From: DAOPYE01 sp035352715
Lineage (GTDB): Bacteria; Acidobacteriota; Holophagae; Holophagales; Holophagaceae
Assembly (NCBI GenBank): GCA_035352715.1
Contig: DAOPYE010000100.1
Location: 1-8,826, forward strand
Direction: 5' to 3'
DNA length: 8,826 nt
A program made the position numbers and the translations under genes. Positions 1 through 6,756 of this stretch are shown piece after piece; position 1 is the stretch's first letter, and each line of letters begins with the position of its first letter. The notes under the pieces were generated by a model that was given only the letters and a program-made list of their open reading frames with translations, had not been told where the DNA came from and made no database searches.

Positions 1-93
1 CACCCCGGCCACCAGCAACAAAAAGAAGAACTGAAGAAGAAGGACAAAATTGAATTTCCCTTGAATGCGTAATTTATTCAACAAACGTCTCAT
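1..93 (-). CDS. N-terminus of a membrane protein, possibly a chemotaxis receptor or sensor kinase (partial)
   Basis: Reading leftward from an ATG at 93-91 gives 31 uninterrupted codons to the window edge. The peptide begins MRRLLNKLRIQGKFNF and continues as a strongly hydrophobic stretch (VLLLQFFFLLLVAGV). A short basic amphipathic lead followed by a first transmembrane helix is typical of the cytoplasmic start of methyl-accepting chemotaxis proteins and membrane histidine kinases. That family assignment is inference, because no soluble domain is visible. A G-rich stretch (GGGGGTG, reverse complement of 100-106) lies just upstream and could serve as the ribosome binding site. The gene is divergent from the acetyltransferase at 237. 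Its 3' part is outside the window. Confidence 0.6.
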   Translation of the reverse strand, partial: MRRLLNKLRIQGKFNFVLLLQFFFLLLVAGV

Positions 94-236
94 GTCTCAC
101 ACCCCCGAGGTCACTATCTTTCGGATCCTCGGCACTTCCGCATGAGATCCGTCAGAGAAGCCCCATCCCATTGCCACATGGCCTGCCAAAGCCACTTCAC
201 GCCATGTTGAAGACAGGAGCCGGTAGACTTCCAGGC

Positions 237-731
237 ATGCTCGCACTTCGCCCCGCAGCCCCGGAAGACGTTCCCCTGATCCTTGACTACATCAAGGAAC
301 TGGCCGACTACGAACGCGCCCCGGGAAAAGCGGTGGCGCGCCCCGAGGATCTGCAGCGCCATCTCTTTGGCGATAAGCCCCTGGCCTTCGCCGTCATGGC
401 CGAATGGGATGGCCTTCCGGCCGGATGGGCCCTGTGGTTCTACAACTTCTCCACCTGGGAAGGGAAACCGGGCCTGTATCTGGAGGATCTCTACGTCCGC
501 CCCGCATTCAGGGGCAAGGGCATCGGCAAGGCGCTGCTGCGCCACCTCGCGGGCGTCGCGGTCGAGCAGGGCTGCACGCGCTATGTCTGGCAGGTGCTGG
601 ACTGGAACGCGCCCAGCATCGCGTTCTACCAGGCCATGGGCGCCCAGATCCTGCCCGAATGGCTGACCTGCAGGGTGGAGGGCGACGCATTGAAAGCCAT
701 GGCCCAGGCCGCAACGGATCCCCATGCTTGA
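237..731 (+). CDS. GNAT-family N-acetyltransferase, spermidine/spermine (diamine) acetyltransferase type
   Basis: This 164-residue single-domain enzyme should transfer acetyl from acetyl-CoA to an amine in the cytoplasm. Visible GNAT signs are the N-terminal strand LALRPAAPEDVP (2-13), the strand LEDLYVRP (82-89), the acetyl-CoA pyrophosphate loop RGKGIG (92-97), and the C-terminal block LDWNAPSIAFY (121-131) with Tyr131 in the place of the usual general acid. The segment around YERAPGKAVARPEDLQRHLFG (25-45) and FYNFSTWEGKPGLYLED (68-84) is the pattern of the spermidine/spermine acetyltransferase-like subgroup, which has members acting on polyamines, thialysine or other small amines, so the substrate is open. 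The frame stays open to a TTG at 171 and an ATG at 204. I chose ATG 237 because family members start directly at the LRPA strand. An AGGAG at 215-219 is rather far from it, so the start is not certain. The stop overlaps the next gene by 8 bases, suggesting translational coupling. Confidence 0.88.
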   Translation: MLALRPAAPEDVPLILDYIKELADYERAPGKAVARPEDLQRHLFGDKPLAFAVMAEWDGLPAGWALWFYNFSTWEGKPGLYLEDLYVRPAFRGKGIGKALLRHLAGVAVEQGCTRYVWQVLDWNAPSIAFYQAMGAQILPEWLTCRVEGDALKAMAQAATDPHA

Positions 732-2139
732 GCTGCCGCTGGATGCCCTGGGGGAGCTTCAATCCGTGCTGGGCGACGAGCTCTTCGCCGTGGGCGGGGC
801 CGTGCGTGACCTTCTGCTCGGCCGCCCCATCGGCGACGTGGATCTGGCCACGCCACTGCTGCCCCAGGAGGTGATGGACCGCGCCAAGGGGCGTCTTCGC
901 GCCATTCCCACCGGGCTGAAGCACGGCACGATCACCCTGCTGGCGCGCGATCAGAGCTTCGAGATCACCACCTTCCGCAGCGACGGTGATTACCTGGACG
1001 GACGCCGCCCCGAAAGCGTGAAGCTGGGCGTGGCCCTGGAAAAAGACCTTGCGCGGCGCGATTTCACCATCAACGCCATGGCCCTGCCCGTCTCGGCCCT
1101 GCATTCGCCGGAGTGGAAGCAACAGCTCGTGGACCCCTTCGGCGGCCAGCGGGATCTGGAACGCGGCACCCTCCGCGCCGTCGGCGATCCCCTGAAGCGC
1201 TTTGCCGAGGACGGCCTGCGCCCCTACCGCGCCTGCCGCTTCGCCGCCCAGCTCGACTTCGAACTGGAGCCCGAGACACTGGCGGCGGTGCCCCTGCGCC
1301 TGGACGTCTCCCGCAAAGTGGCCGTGGAACGGGTGTTCGTGGAGCTCAACAAGCTGCTTTGCAGCCTGCATCCCGCCAAAGGCCTGCGCCTGCTGGAGCA
1401 AAGCGGCCTGCTGGATCTCGCGCTGCCGGAGCTGCGCGCCATGGTGGCCTGCCAGCAGAACCACCACCACCGCTTCGACGTATGGGAACACACGCTCGCC
1501 GCGTTCGAGGCCGAAGCCACGGGCGCATCGGATCTGCGCTGGGCCATCCTGCTGCACGATGTGGGCAAGCCGGGCGCCATGACCACCGACGAGGAGGGCG
1601 TCCGCCACTTCTACGGCCATGAGGGCCATTCCACCGAGATGGCGGACGCCATCCTGCGCCGCCTGAAGACCTCGAACCCCTTTCGCGCCCGGGTGACCGC
1701 GCTCATCGCGCTGCATGGCATCCACCCGGAGCCCGAATGGACCGACGCCGCGTTCCGGCGCCTGCTCAAACGACTGAACGACGCTGATATCGCGCCTGAG
1801 ACCTGGGAGCGCCTTCAGCGGGCGGACCAGTTCGGCAAGGGATGGGCGACCCTGGATCGCCTGCCGGACGGTCGCACAGGATCAGAGTGGTGGGCCTCCC
1901 GCCTTCAGGCCGGCGCCTGGGCCGTCCAACGCCTGGAGGCCCTCCGGGCGCCGGGGTTGAGCGTCAAGGAACTGGCCCTGGATGGGCACGCACTCATGCG
2001 GATCGCCCAACGCTCCGGGGGCCCCTGGCTGAGCGAACTCCAGAACCATCTGCTGGATCAGGTGCTGGAAGATCCCGCCACCAATGCGCCCGATCGGCTG
2101 CAGGAACTGGCCGCTGCCTGGATCGCCCGACGCGGCTGA
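724..2139 (+). CDS. cca: class II tRNA nucleotidyltransferase (CCA-adding enzyme / poly(A) polymerase family) with HD domain
   Basis: This 471-residue enzyme is predicted to build or repair the 3' CCA end of tRNAs from CTP and ATP, without a nucleic acid template. The polymerase head shows the GGAVRD motif (24-29), the metal-binding DVD (38-40), RRDFTINAMA (111-120) and the nucleotide-selecting EDGLRPYRACRFAAQL (162-177). The family neck and body follow. An HD phosphohydrolase domain begins near HHHHR (247-251), with the HD pair at 278-279 (LLHDVGKPG) and GHEGHS (298-303). HD domains in this family are associated with 2',3'-cyclic phosphodiesterase/phosphatase activity. Sequence reading alone cannot exclude an A-adding or CC-adding specialist or a poly(A) polymerase. 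The ATG at 724 lies inside the last codons of the acetyltransferase (8-nt overlap) and has no clear Shine-Dalgarno of its own, so re-initiation from the upstream gene is likely. Confidence 0.88.
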   Translation: MLELPLDALGELQSVLGDELFAVGGAVRDLLLGRPIGDVDLATPLLPQEVMDRAKGRLRAIPTGLKHGTITLLARDQSFEITTFRSDGDYLDGRRPESVKLGVALEKDLARRDFTINAMALPVSALHSPEWKQQLVDPFGGQRDLERGTLRAVGDPLKRFAEDGLRPYRACRFAAQLDFELEPETLAAVPLRLDVSRKVAVERVFVELNKLLCSLHPAKGLRLLEQSGLLDLALPELRAMVACQQNHHHRFDVWEHTLAAFEAEATGASDLRWAILLHDVGKPGAMTTDEEGVRHFYGHEGHSTEMADAILRRLKTSNPFRARVTALIALHGIHPEPEWTDAAFRRLLKRLNDADIAPETWERLQRADQFGKGWATLDRLPDGRTGSEWWASRLQAGAWAVQRLEALRAPGLSVKELALDGHALMRIAQRSGGPWLSELQNHLLDQVLEDPATNAPDRLQELAAAWIARRG

Positions 2140-2156
2140 AGCCCGGCGCCCGATCC

Positions 2157-2177
2157 ATCTCGGAATATTCCAGAGAT
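2157..2177. promoter_or_regulatory. 21-bp dyad upstream of the outer-membrane protein gene
   Basis: Between the cca stop and the next start lies ATCTC-GGAATATTCC-A-GAGAT. It is a perfect 10-bp palindrome (2162-2171) flanked by complementary 5-bp arms with one extra A. It is not followed by a T run, so it does not look like an intrinsic terminator. An operator for a dimeric regulator is possible. No promoter hexamers were convincing nearby, and the site could be chance. Confidence 0.3.
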
Positions 2178-2230
2178 CCACATAGGAATTCATGGGATCC
2201 AACGGGATATCCGATGAGACGGTCACGCCC

Positions 2231-2236
2231 GGAGGG
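2231..2236 (+). promoter_or_regulatory. ribosome binding site deciding the start at 2241
   Basis: GGAGGG lies 4 bases before ATG 2241. This favours 2241 over the in-frame ATG at 2214, which has no such site and would put a charged, Arg-rich extension before the signal peptide. Confidence 0.75.
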
Positions 2237-2240
2237 ATCC

Positions 2241-3032
2241 ATGCGACACCTCGCCTTTTCCCTGTCCTCTGCTCTCCTGTTCTGCGCGCCCCTGCTCACC
2301 CAGACGCCTTCCCACGAAAAGGCCTTCTACCTGGATGTCCACCAGTATTCCCCGAGCATGGAAGGCCATTTCCAGGGCCTCCAGGATGGCAAGGCGCTGA
2401 ACGTCGATCTGAAACAGGATCTGAGCCTGGACAAGGACGGCAGCAAGCTGGGCTTCGCGGCCGAGTATCAGGGACCGCGCTTCGGCGTGGAGTTCGCCAT
2501 GGATCCGCAGACCTACAGGGGCGCGGGATACGCCCAAAAGGACATCAGCATCGACGGCAAGCACATCCTGGTGGGCACCCACGTGAACTCGAACATGAAG
2601 GTGACGGCCTACACCTTCAACTGGACCATCCGATTCATGCAGTTCCAGCCCGTATGGGTGGGCGTGGATCTGGGGGCGAGGGTCTGGGACGTGGATCTGT
2701 CCGTGGTCACCCCCCCCAATCCCATGACCGGCATCGCCGTCGACACCCACCAGAAATTCCCGCTGCCCATCCCCCAGATCGGCCTATCGATGGGGGTGAC
2801 GGCCTTCGACGATCGCCTGGTGGGCCGAGGCTACTGCCATCTGCTCACCTACAAGGGCGCGAATTACACCCATCTGGGAGCCGATGTGCGGGGATTCATC
2901 CTGCCCTGGCTGGGGCTGCGCGTATTCGTGGACAACGAGAGCTTCGACGCGCCCAAGGGATCCCTGACGGATGATCTCGAAGCGAACCTGGACCGCAACG
3001 GGGCCGGGTTCGGCGTGATCGTGCGGTTCTAG
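2241..3032 (+). CDS. exported probable outer-membrane beta-barrel protein, function unknown
   Basis: The protein is 263 residues. It starts with a typical signal peptide: MRH, then a hydrophobic core (LAFSLSSALLFCAPLL), with cleavage likely around residues 20-22. There is a Cys at 15, but the residue before it is Phe, so this is not a lipobox. The mature part alternates polar and hydrophobic residues in short strands separated by Gly/Asp/Asn turns, for example GFAAEYQGPRFGVEFAM (71-87), TAYTFNWTIRFMQF (122-135), WVGVDLGARVWDVDLSV (139-155) and LGLRVFVDNESF (224-235). It ends in FGVIVRF with a terminal Phe, the usual C-terminal signal for assembly by the Bam machinery. I recall similar small barrels of unknown function but cannot name the family with confidence. 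It lies 101 bases after cca, possibly with its own control, and converges on topB. Confidence 0.7.
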   Translation: MRHLAFSLSSALLFCAPLLTQTPSHEKAFYLDVHQYSPSMEGHFQGLQDGKALNVDLKQDLSLDKDGSKLGFAAEYQGPRFGVEFAMDPQTYRGAGYAQKDISIDGKHILVGTHVNSNMKVTAYTFNWTIRFMQFQPVWVGVDLGARVWDVDLSVVTPPNPMTGIAVDTHQKFPLPIPQIGLSMGVTAFDDRLVGRGYCHLLTYKGANYTHLGADVRGFILPWLGLRVFVDNESFDAPKGSLTDDLEANLDRNGAGFGVIVRF

Positions 3033-5344
3033 ACGCTCTGCAGCACGCCGCAGTCGGAGCAGCGGTGGAACCACTGCCCCCGTCGCGTGCTGGGGATCAC
3101 GCGCATCGCCTTGCCGCAGGTGGGGCACGGCTTGGCCTCGGGGGGCGCAGGCTCGCCTCCGCGGCGTCCGCAGGCGGCGCAGGCCCGCCCGCCATCCTTG
3201 AACGTTCGCATGGGGCCGCCGCAGGAACATTTGGACAGTGGCTGTCCATGTTCATCCGAATCAAAGGCAAAGCGGCATTCATTACCATCGCAGCGCACGT
3301 AGCTGCGGCCTTCCCAGCTTCGGACATGCAATCCCCCGCCGCATTTCGGGCAGGGGGCGATGGGCGGGGTCGTGGGCTTGAACACGGCCCGGGGCGCATG
3401 GCTGCGGATCTCGGCGATCAGCTGCGAGACGAAGCCGCGCACCTGCTCCATGAAGGCCTCGCGGACTTCGACGCCTTCTCCAGCCCCGCGCCGCATGCGC
3501 TCCAGGCGGGCCTCCCAGTCGCCCGTGAGCTGGGGGCTCTTCAGGGCCTCGGCGCGCAGGGACTGCACCAGGGTGATGCCCTTCTCGGTGGGCAGCAGGA
3601 TGTTGCGCTTGCGCTCCACATAGGCGCGCTTCAGCAGGGTTTCGATCATGGCGGCGCGGGTGGCGGGCGTGCCCAGGCCGCTGTCCTTCATGGCGCCGCG
3701 CAGTTCATCGTCATCAAGCTGCTTGCCGGCACCCTGCATGGCCGCCAGCAGATCGGCTTCGCTCATGCGCTTGGGAGGCGATGTCTTGCCAGCCTTGGTG
3801 CGCAGATCGGTCACCTCGGCCTCGTCCTTCTTGGCCATGGGCGGCAGCTCACCTGAATCCGGCTCGTCGTCGCCATCCACAGTTTCGCCTTCGGCCTCGT
3901 CGGCCTTTTCATCGGCCTTCCCTTCGCTCTTTCCTTCGCCCTTTTTCGTCTCCTTGCGGGCCCGGGCGTGGGGTGGATCCACCTCGGACCAGCCCAATTG
4001 CTTAACGACGGTGCCCGTGGTCTTGAAGGTCTCCTTGTCCACCTCCGTGATGATGGTGGTCTTGGCTTCGATGCGTTCGGGGAAATAGGCCGCCAGGAAC
4101 CGCCGTGCGATCAATTCGTAGATCTTCAGCTTGTCGCCCGAGAGGGTGCGCGCGGGGGTTTCGGTGGGCACCAGGGCGCTATGGTCTTCCACTTCCTTGT
4201 CGTTGACGAAGCGCTTGTCCAGCTTGGCGGGCCAGCGCCCCCGAAGCTCCTCGATGAAGGGCGTCAGATCCTGAAGCTGCCCCTGGGCCAGGGCCTTGAT
4301 CCAGTGGACGGCCTTCTTTTCGTCGGCTTCCGTCAGGTGGCGCGAATTGGTGCGCGGATAGCTGATGAGCTTGGCCTCGTAGAGCTCCTGGGCCACTTCC
4401 AGCGTGTGCTCGGCGGTGAAGGCGAAGCGCTTGTTGGCTTCCTTTTGCAGGGCCGTCAGATCGTAGAGCAGCTCGGGCTTCTTCTTCTCGGTCTTGCTGA
4501 CGACCGAAGCCACGCGGCCTTCCTTGCCCCGCAGGCGCTCGGCCAGAGCCTGGGCTTCCGCCTCGGTCTCGAAGCGGTCCAGTTCCCGGCTGACGGCCTT
4601 TCCATCCGGCCCCGGATCGCCCGGCACCTTCTTGAACCACTTGCCGCGGTACGCGCCCTTCTCGCTCTTGAAATCCGCCCACAGCGTCCAGAAATCCTTG
4701 GGCACGAAATCGCGGATCTCCAGCTCCCGGTTCACCAGGATCGCCAGCGTCGGCGTCTGCACGCGACCAACGCTCCACACGCCCTCGCCGCCCGCCCGCC
4801 GCCGCACCAGGGTCTGGGCGCGGGTGCAGTTGATGCCAACCAGCCAATCCGCTTCCTGGCGGCAGCGCGCGGCATCCCGCAGGCCCAAGTAAGCCTCGCC
4901 GGGCTTCATGGCGCCGTAGGCTTCGCGAATGGCCTCGTCGGTCAGCGAACTGGTCCAGAAGCGATGCACAGGTTTGGCGCACCCCGCCAGGCGGTACACG
5001 AGGTCAAAAATCAGCTCGCCTTCGCGCCCGGCGTCCGTGGCGTTCACCACATCCGATACATCCTCGCGGTTCATCAGCCGCGCCACTGCGTCGAACTGGT
5101 CCTTGGTCTGGGCGATGGGTCCGTAGCGGAACTCGGGCGGGAAGAACGGCAGCTGATCCAGGTTCCAGCGCTTCAGGGAAGGATCGTAGCTCTCGGGCTC
5201 GAGGGCTTCCACCAGATGGCCGACGCACCAGGTGACGATCAGATCGCCGCTCTGGATGAAGCTGCGCCCATTGCCCTGGAGTCCCAGGGCGGCAGCGATG
5301 GCTCGGCCCATGCTGGGCTTTTCGGCGACAATCAGACGGGTCAC
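3029..5344 (-). CDS. topB: DNA topoisomerase III (type IA)
   Basis: This 771-residue type IA topoisomerase relaxes or decatenates DNA by transient single-strand cleavage. The TOPRIM domain shows the catalytic Glu in VAEKPSMGR (6-14) and the metal-binding acidic cluster in ATDAGREGELI (102-112). SVGRVQTPT (191-199) is a conserved DNA-binding segment, and LISYPRTNSRHL carries the active-site Tyr at 329. DSGLGTPATRAAMIE (554-568) is also conserved. The DAGREGEL form resembles the Bacillus-type TopB rather than E. coli TopB. The C-terminus has three zinc-ribbon-like Cys sets: 665/668/685/690, 706/708/722/725 and 740/743/762/765. A Lys/Glu/Asp-rich linker (about 463-527) interrupts the core. The frame extends to a GTG at 5383, but I chose GTG 5344 because the family starts directly at (M)xRLIVAEKPS; a weak GAAG precedes it. 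The gene stands alone on the minus strand, tail-to-tail with the barrel gene. Confidence 0.93.
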   Translation of the reverse strand: MTRLIVAEKPSMGRAIAAALGLQGNGRSFIQSGDLIVTWCVGHLVEALEPESYDPSLKRWNLDQLPFFPPEFRYGPIAQTKDQFDAVARLMNREDVSDVVNATDAGREGELIFDLVYRLAGCAKPVHRFWTSSLTDEAIREAYGAMKPGEAYLGLRDAARCRQEADWLVGINCTRAQTLVRRRAGGEGVWSVGRVQTPTLAILVNRELEIRDFVPKDFWTLWADFKSEKGAYRGKWFKKVPGDPGPDGKAVSRELDRFETEAEAQALAERLRGKEGRVASVVSKTEKKKPELLYDLTALQKEANKRFAFTAEHTLEVAQELYEAKLISYPRTNSRHLTEADEKKAVHWIKALAQGQLQDLTPFIEELRGRWPAKLDKRFVNDKEVEDHSALVPTETPARTLSGDKLKIYELIARRFLAAYFPERIEAKTTIITEVDKETFKTTGTVVKQLGWSEVDPPHARARKETKKGEGKSEGKADEKADEAEGETVDGDDEPDSGELPPMAKKDEAEVTDLRTKAGKTSPPKRMSEADLLAAMQGAGKQLDDDELRGAMKDSGLGTPATRAAMIETLLKRAYVERKRNILLPTEKGITLVQSLRAEALKSPQLTGDWEARLERMRRGAGEGVEVREAFMEQVRGFVSQLIAEIRSHAPRAVFKPTTPPIAPCPKCGGGLHVRSWEGRSYVRCDGNECRFAFDSDEHGQPLSKCSCGGPMRTFKDGGRACAACGRRGGEPAPPEAKPCPTCGKAMRVIPSTRRGQWFHRCSDCGVLQSV

Positions 5345-5446
5345 GGCTTCAAGTCTAGCGTGCCCCGTAGGGATTGCGGTCACGGCTCAACCGGCTCAGG
5401 CTGGGACGTGTCGAACCCGATGGCACAGCCGATTCACGGAGGTCCC

Positions 5447-6004
5447 ATGAAAATGCCTCATATCCTGCCCGTCGCACTTGGACTTTTCCTGGCCGCCTGC
5501 ACGCCGTTCCAGATCCACTACGACTACGATTCCCGCGCGGCCTACAGCAGCTACAAGACCTTCGACTGGTACGCCGCGAGCAAATACGCCAAGGAGAAAG
5601 CCAACGGCGTGGAAAACTCGCTCATGGACCGGCGGGTGCGGTTCTCTGTCGAGAAGGAGCTGAAGACCCGGGGCTTCAGTTTGGAAACCAAGGGCGATCC
5701 CGACTTCCTGGTCACGTACTACCCCGTCTACCAGGACCGCGTCATCCAAACCGCCACCCACGTGGGCGGCGCCTGGGGCTATCGCCCCTGGTGGGGCGTC
5801 CGCACGGGGACCACGGTGGTGCGGAACCGTCACTACAAGGAAGGCACGATCATCCTGGAGATCGTCGATTTCAAGACGAACCAGCTGATCTGGAAGGCCG
5901 CCGCCGAAGGCGCGCTCACCAACCTGGATAACCCTGAAGACGCCGATGAAGTGGTGGCCCGCGCCGTGAACCAGATGCTGGACCGCTTCCCGCCCCATCG
6001 CTGA
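5447..6004 (+). CDS. DUF4136-type lipoprotein
   Basis: The protein is 185 residues. A short signal peptide with a lipobox (LFLAAC, Cys18) predicts lipid attachment in the periplasm or outer membrane. The mature part has the DUF4136 layout: an early aromatic strand YKTFDWY (36-42), a region of charged helix (ENSLMDRRVRFSVEKELKTR, 56-75), DPDFLVTYYPVY (84-95), a Gly/Trp-rich loop (GGAWGYRPWWGV, 107-118), then EGTIILEIVDFKTNQLIWK (132-150), and a final helix that starts in DADEVV and ends at LDRFPP. The domain is widespread in Gram-negative lipoproteins and its function is unknown. ATG 5447 is preceded by GGAGG at 5438-5442. The gene is divergent from topB, with about 100 bases between the two starts. 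Confidence 0.85.
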   Translation: MKMPHILPVALGLFLAACTPFQIHYDYDSRAAYSSYKTFDWYAASKYAKEKANGVENSLMDRRVRFSVEKELKTRGFSLETKGDPDFLVTYYPVYQDRVIQTATHVGGAWGYRPWWGVRTGTTVVRNRHYKEGTIILEIVDFKTNQLIWKAAAEGALTNLDNPEDADEVVARAVNQMLDRFPPHR

Positions 6005-6013
6005 GCGGACCGT

Positions 6014-6029
6014 TCGATTTCCAAATCGA
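6014..6029. promoter_or_regulatory. 16-bp dyad between the DUF4136 gene and tpx
   Basis: TCGATTT-CC-AAATCGA is perfectly symmetrical around two bases. The spacer is too short for a good hairpin loop and no T run follows, so a protein-binding operator is more likely than a terminator. It lies about 70 bases before the tpx start and could control tpx. That role is inference, and the site does not match an OxyR or PerR box I know. Confidence 0.35.
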
Positions 6030-6100
6030 TCTGTAACGATCCATTCATTCCGCGCAACCCATGAACATGCGGATGACCGCTGCATATACAGGAGCACACG

Positions 6101-6601
6101 ATGGCCCAGGTCGCATTCCAAGGAAACCCCGTTCCCGTCTCCGGTGAACTGCCCAGGATCGGCGCGGTGGCCCCTGCCCTTTCCCTGACCAAGACGGATC
6201 TGTCTGAAACCACGCTTGGCGATTACGCGGGACGCAAGGTCGTGCTGAACATCTTCCCCAGCCTGGACACCCCCGTTTGCGCCGCCAGCGTCCGGCGCTT
6301 CAATGCCGCTGCCAGCGCCCTGAAGAACACGACGGTGCTTTGCATCTCGGCGGATCTGCCCTTCGCCGCGGGCCGTTTCTGCACGACGGAAGGCCTGGAA
6401 AACGTCGTGCCCGCCTCCACCTTCCGCAATCACGGTTTCGGGAAGACCTATGGGGTGGAGATCACCGATGGACCACTGAAAGGCCTGCTGGCTCGCTCGG
6501 TGGTCGTGGTGGATGAACAAGGCAAAGTGGTCTTCGAGCAGCTGGTTCCTGAAATCACGAACGAGCCCGATTACGACGCCGCCCTGGCCGCGTTGAAGTA
6601 G
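6101..6601 (+). CDS. tpx: thiol peroxidase, atypical 2-Cys peroxiredoxin
   Basis: The protein is 166 residues, close to the 168 of E. coli Tpx. It reduces hydrogen peroxide and alkyl hydroperoxides, with electrons supplied by thioredoxin. The peroxidatic cysteine is Cys60 in FPSLDTPVCAASVRRFN (52-68), with Thr57 giving the TxxC motif. The resolving cysteine is Cys94 in FAAGRFCTTEGLENV (88-102). Arg132 in LARSVVVVDEQGKV is the conserved active-site arginine. The N-terminus (VAFQGNPVPVSGELPRIGAVAP) is the usual Tpx opening, and no signal peptide is present, although Tpx is periplasmic in some species. ATG 6101 has AGGAG at 6090-6094, ideal spacing. It probably forms its own transcription unit, with a dyad upstream and a hairpin just downstream. 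Confidence 0.95.
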   Translation: MAQVAFQGNPVPVSGELPRIGAVAPALSLTKTDLSETTLGDYAGRKVVLNIFPSLDTPVCAASVRRFNAAASALKNTTVLCISADLPFAAGRFCTTEGLENVVPASTFRNHGFGKTYGVEITDGPLKGLLARSVVVVDEQGKVVFEQLVPEITNEPDYDAALAALK

Positions 6602-6622
6602 CAGCAACCCAGCGGGGCTCAG

Positions 6623-6643
6623 GCTGCCTTGAGGCGGCGTTTT
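6623..6643 (+). terminator. possible intrinsic terminator after tpx
   Basis: GCTGCC-TTGA-GGCGGC makes a 6-bp stem (one G-T pair) with a tetraloop, followed by GTTTT then CCC, 21 bases after the tpx stop. The T run is short, so termination may be weak. The same bases read on the minus strand are the last codons of the transposase relic. Confidence 0.45.
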
Positions 6644-6710
6644 CCCGCGATGAGTAAGCGATGGCGCCCTGAATCAGGCTGTTTACACCCTCAATGAGTC
6701 CATCGCTGAT

Positions 6711-6756
6711 CCTTGATCGCCACCCGTTGAGGATGCCTCACGGGTGGCGATCAAGG
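6711..6756. repeat. near-perfect 46-nt inverted repeat (hairpin) inside the transposase relic
   Basis: The left arm 6711-6727 (C then CTTGATCGCCACCCGT) pairs fully with 6740-6756 (ACGGGTGGCGATCAAG then G). After one unpaired T (6728), GAGG (6729-6732) pairs with CCTC (6736-6739) around an ATG loop. That is 21 base pairs with one bulge. There is no T run after it on either strand, so it is not an obvious terminator. Confidence 0.9.

Noticed and set aside
171..236. N-terminal extension of the acetyltransferase (TTG 171 or ATG 204)
   Set aside because: The extra residues have no family counterpart and neither start has a ribosome site. ATG 237 places the family's first strand at the N-terminus.
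508..1725. Long open frame of about 405 codons on the minus strand across the acetyltransferase and cca
   Set aside because: It is antisense to two clearly recognised genes. High GC with third-position bias commonly opens such frames. The peptide is rich in Gly/Ala/Gln/His and shows no family motif.
5345..5383. 13-residue N-terminal extension of topB from GTG 5383
   Set aside because: Topoisomerase III enzymes begin at the RLIVAEKPS strand, and GTG 5344 gives exactly that.
3968..5446. Long plus-strand open frame running into the DUF4136 gene
   Set aside because: The upstream part is antisense to topB and has no family motif. The lipoprotein signal peptide and ribosome site fix the real start at 5447.
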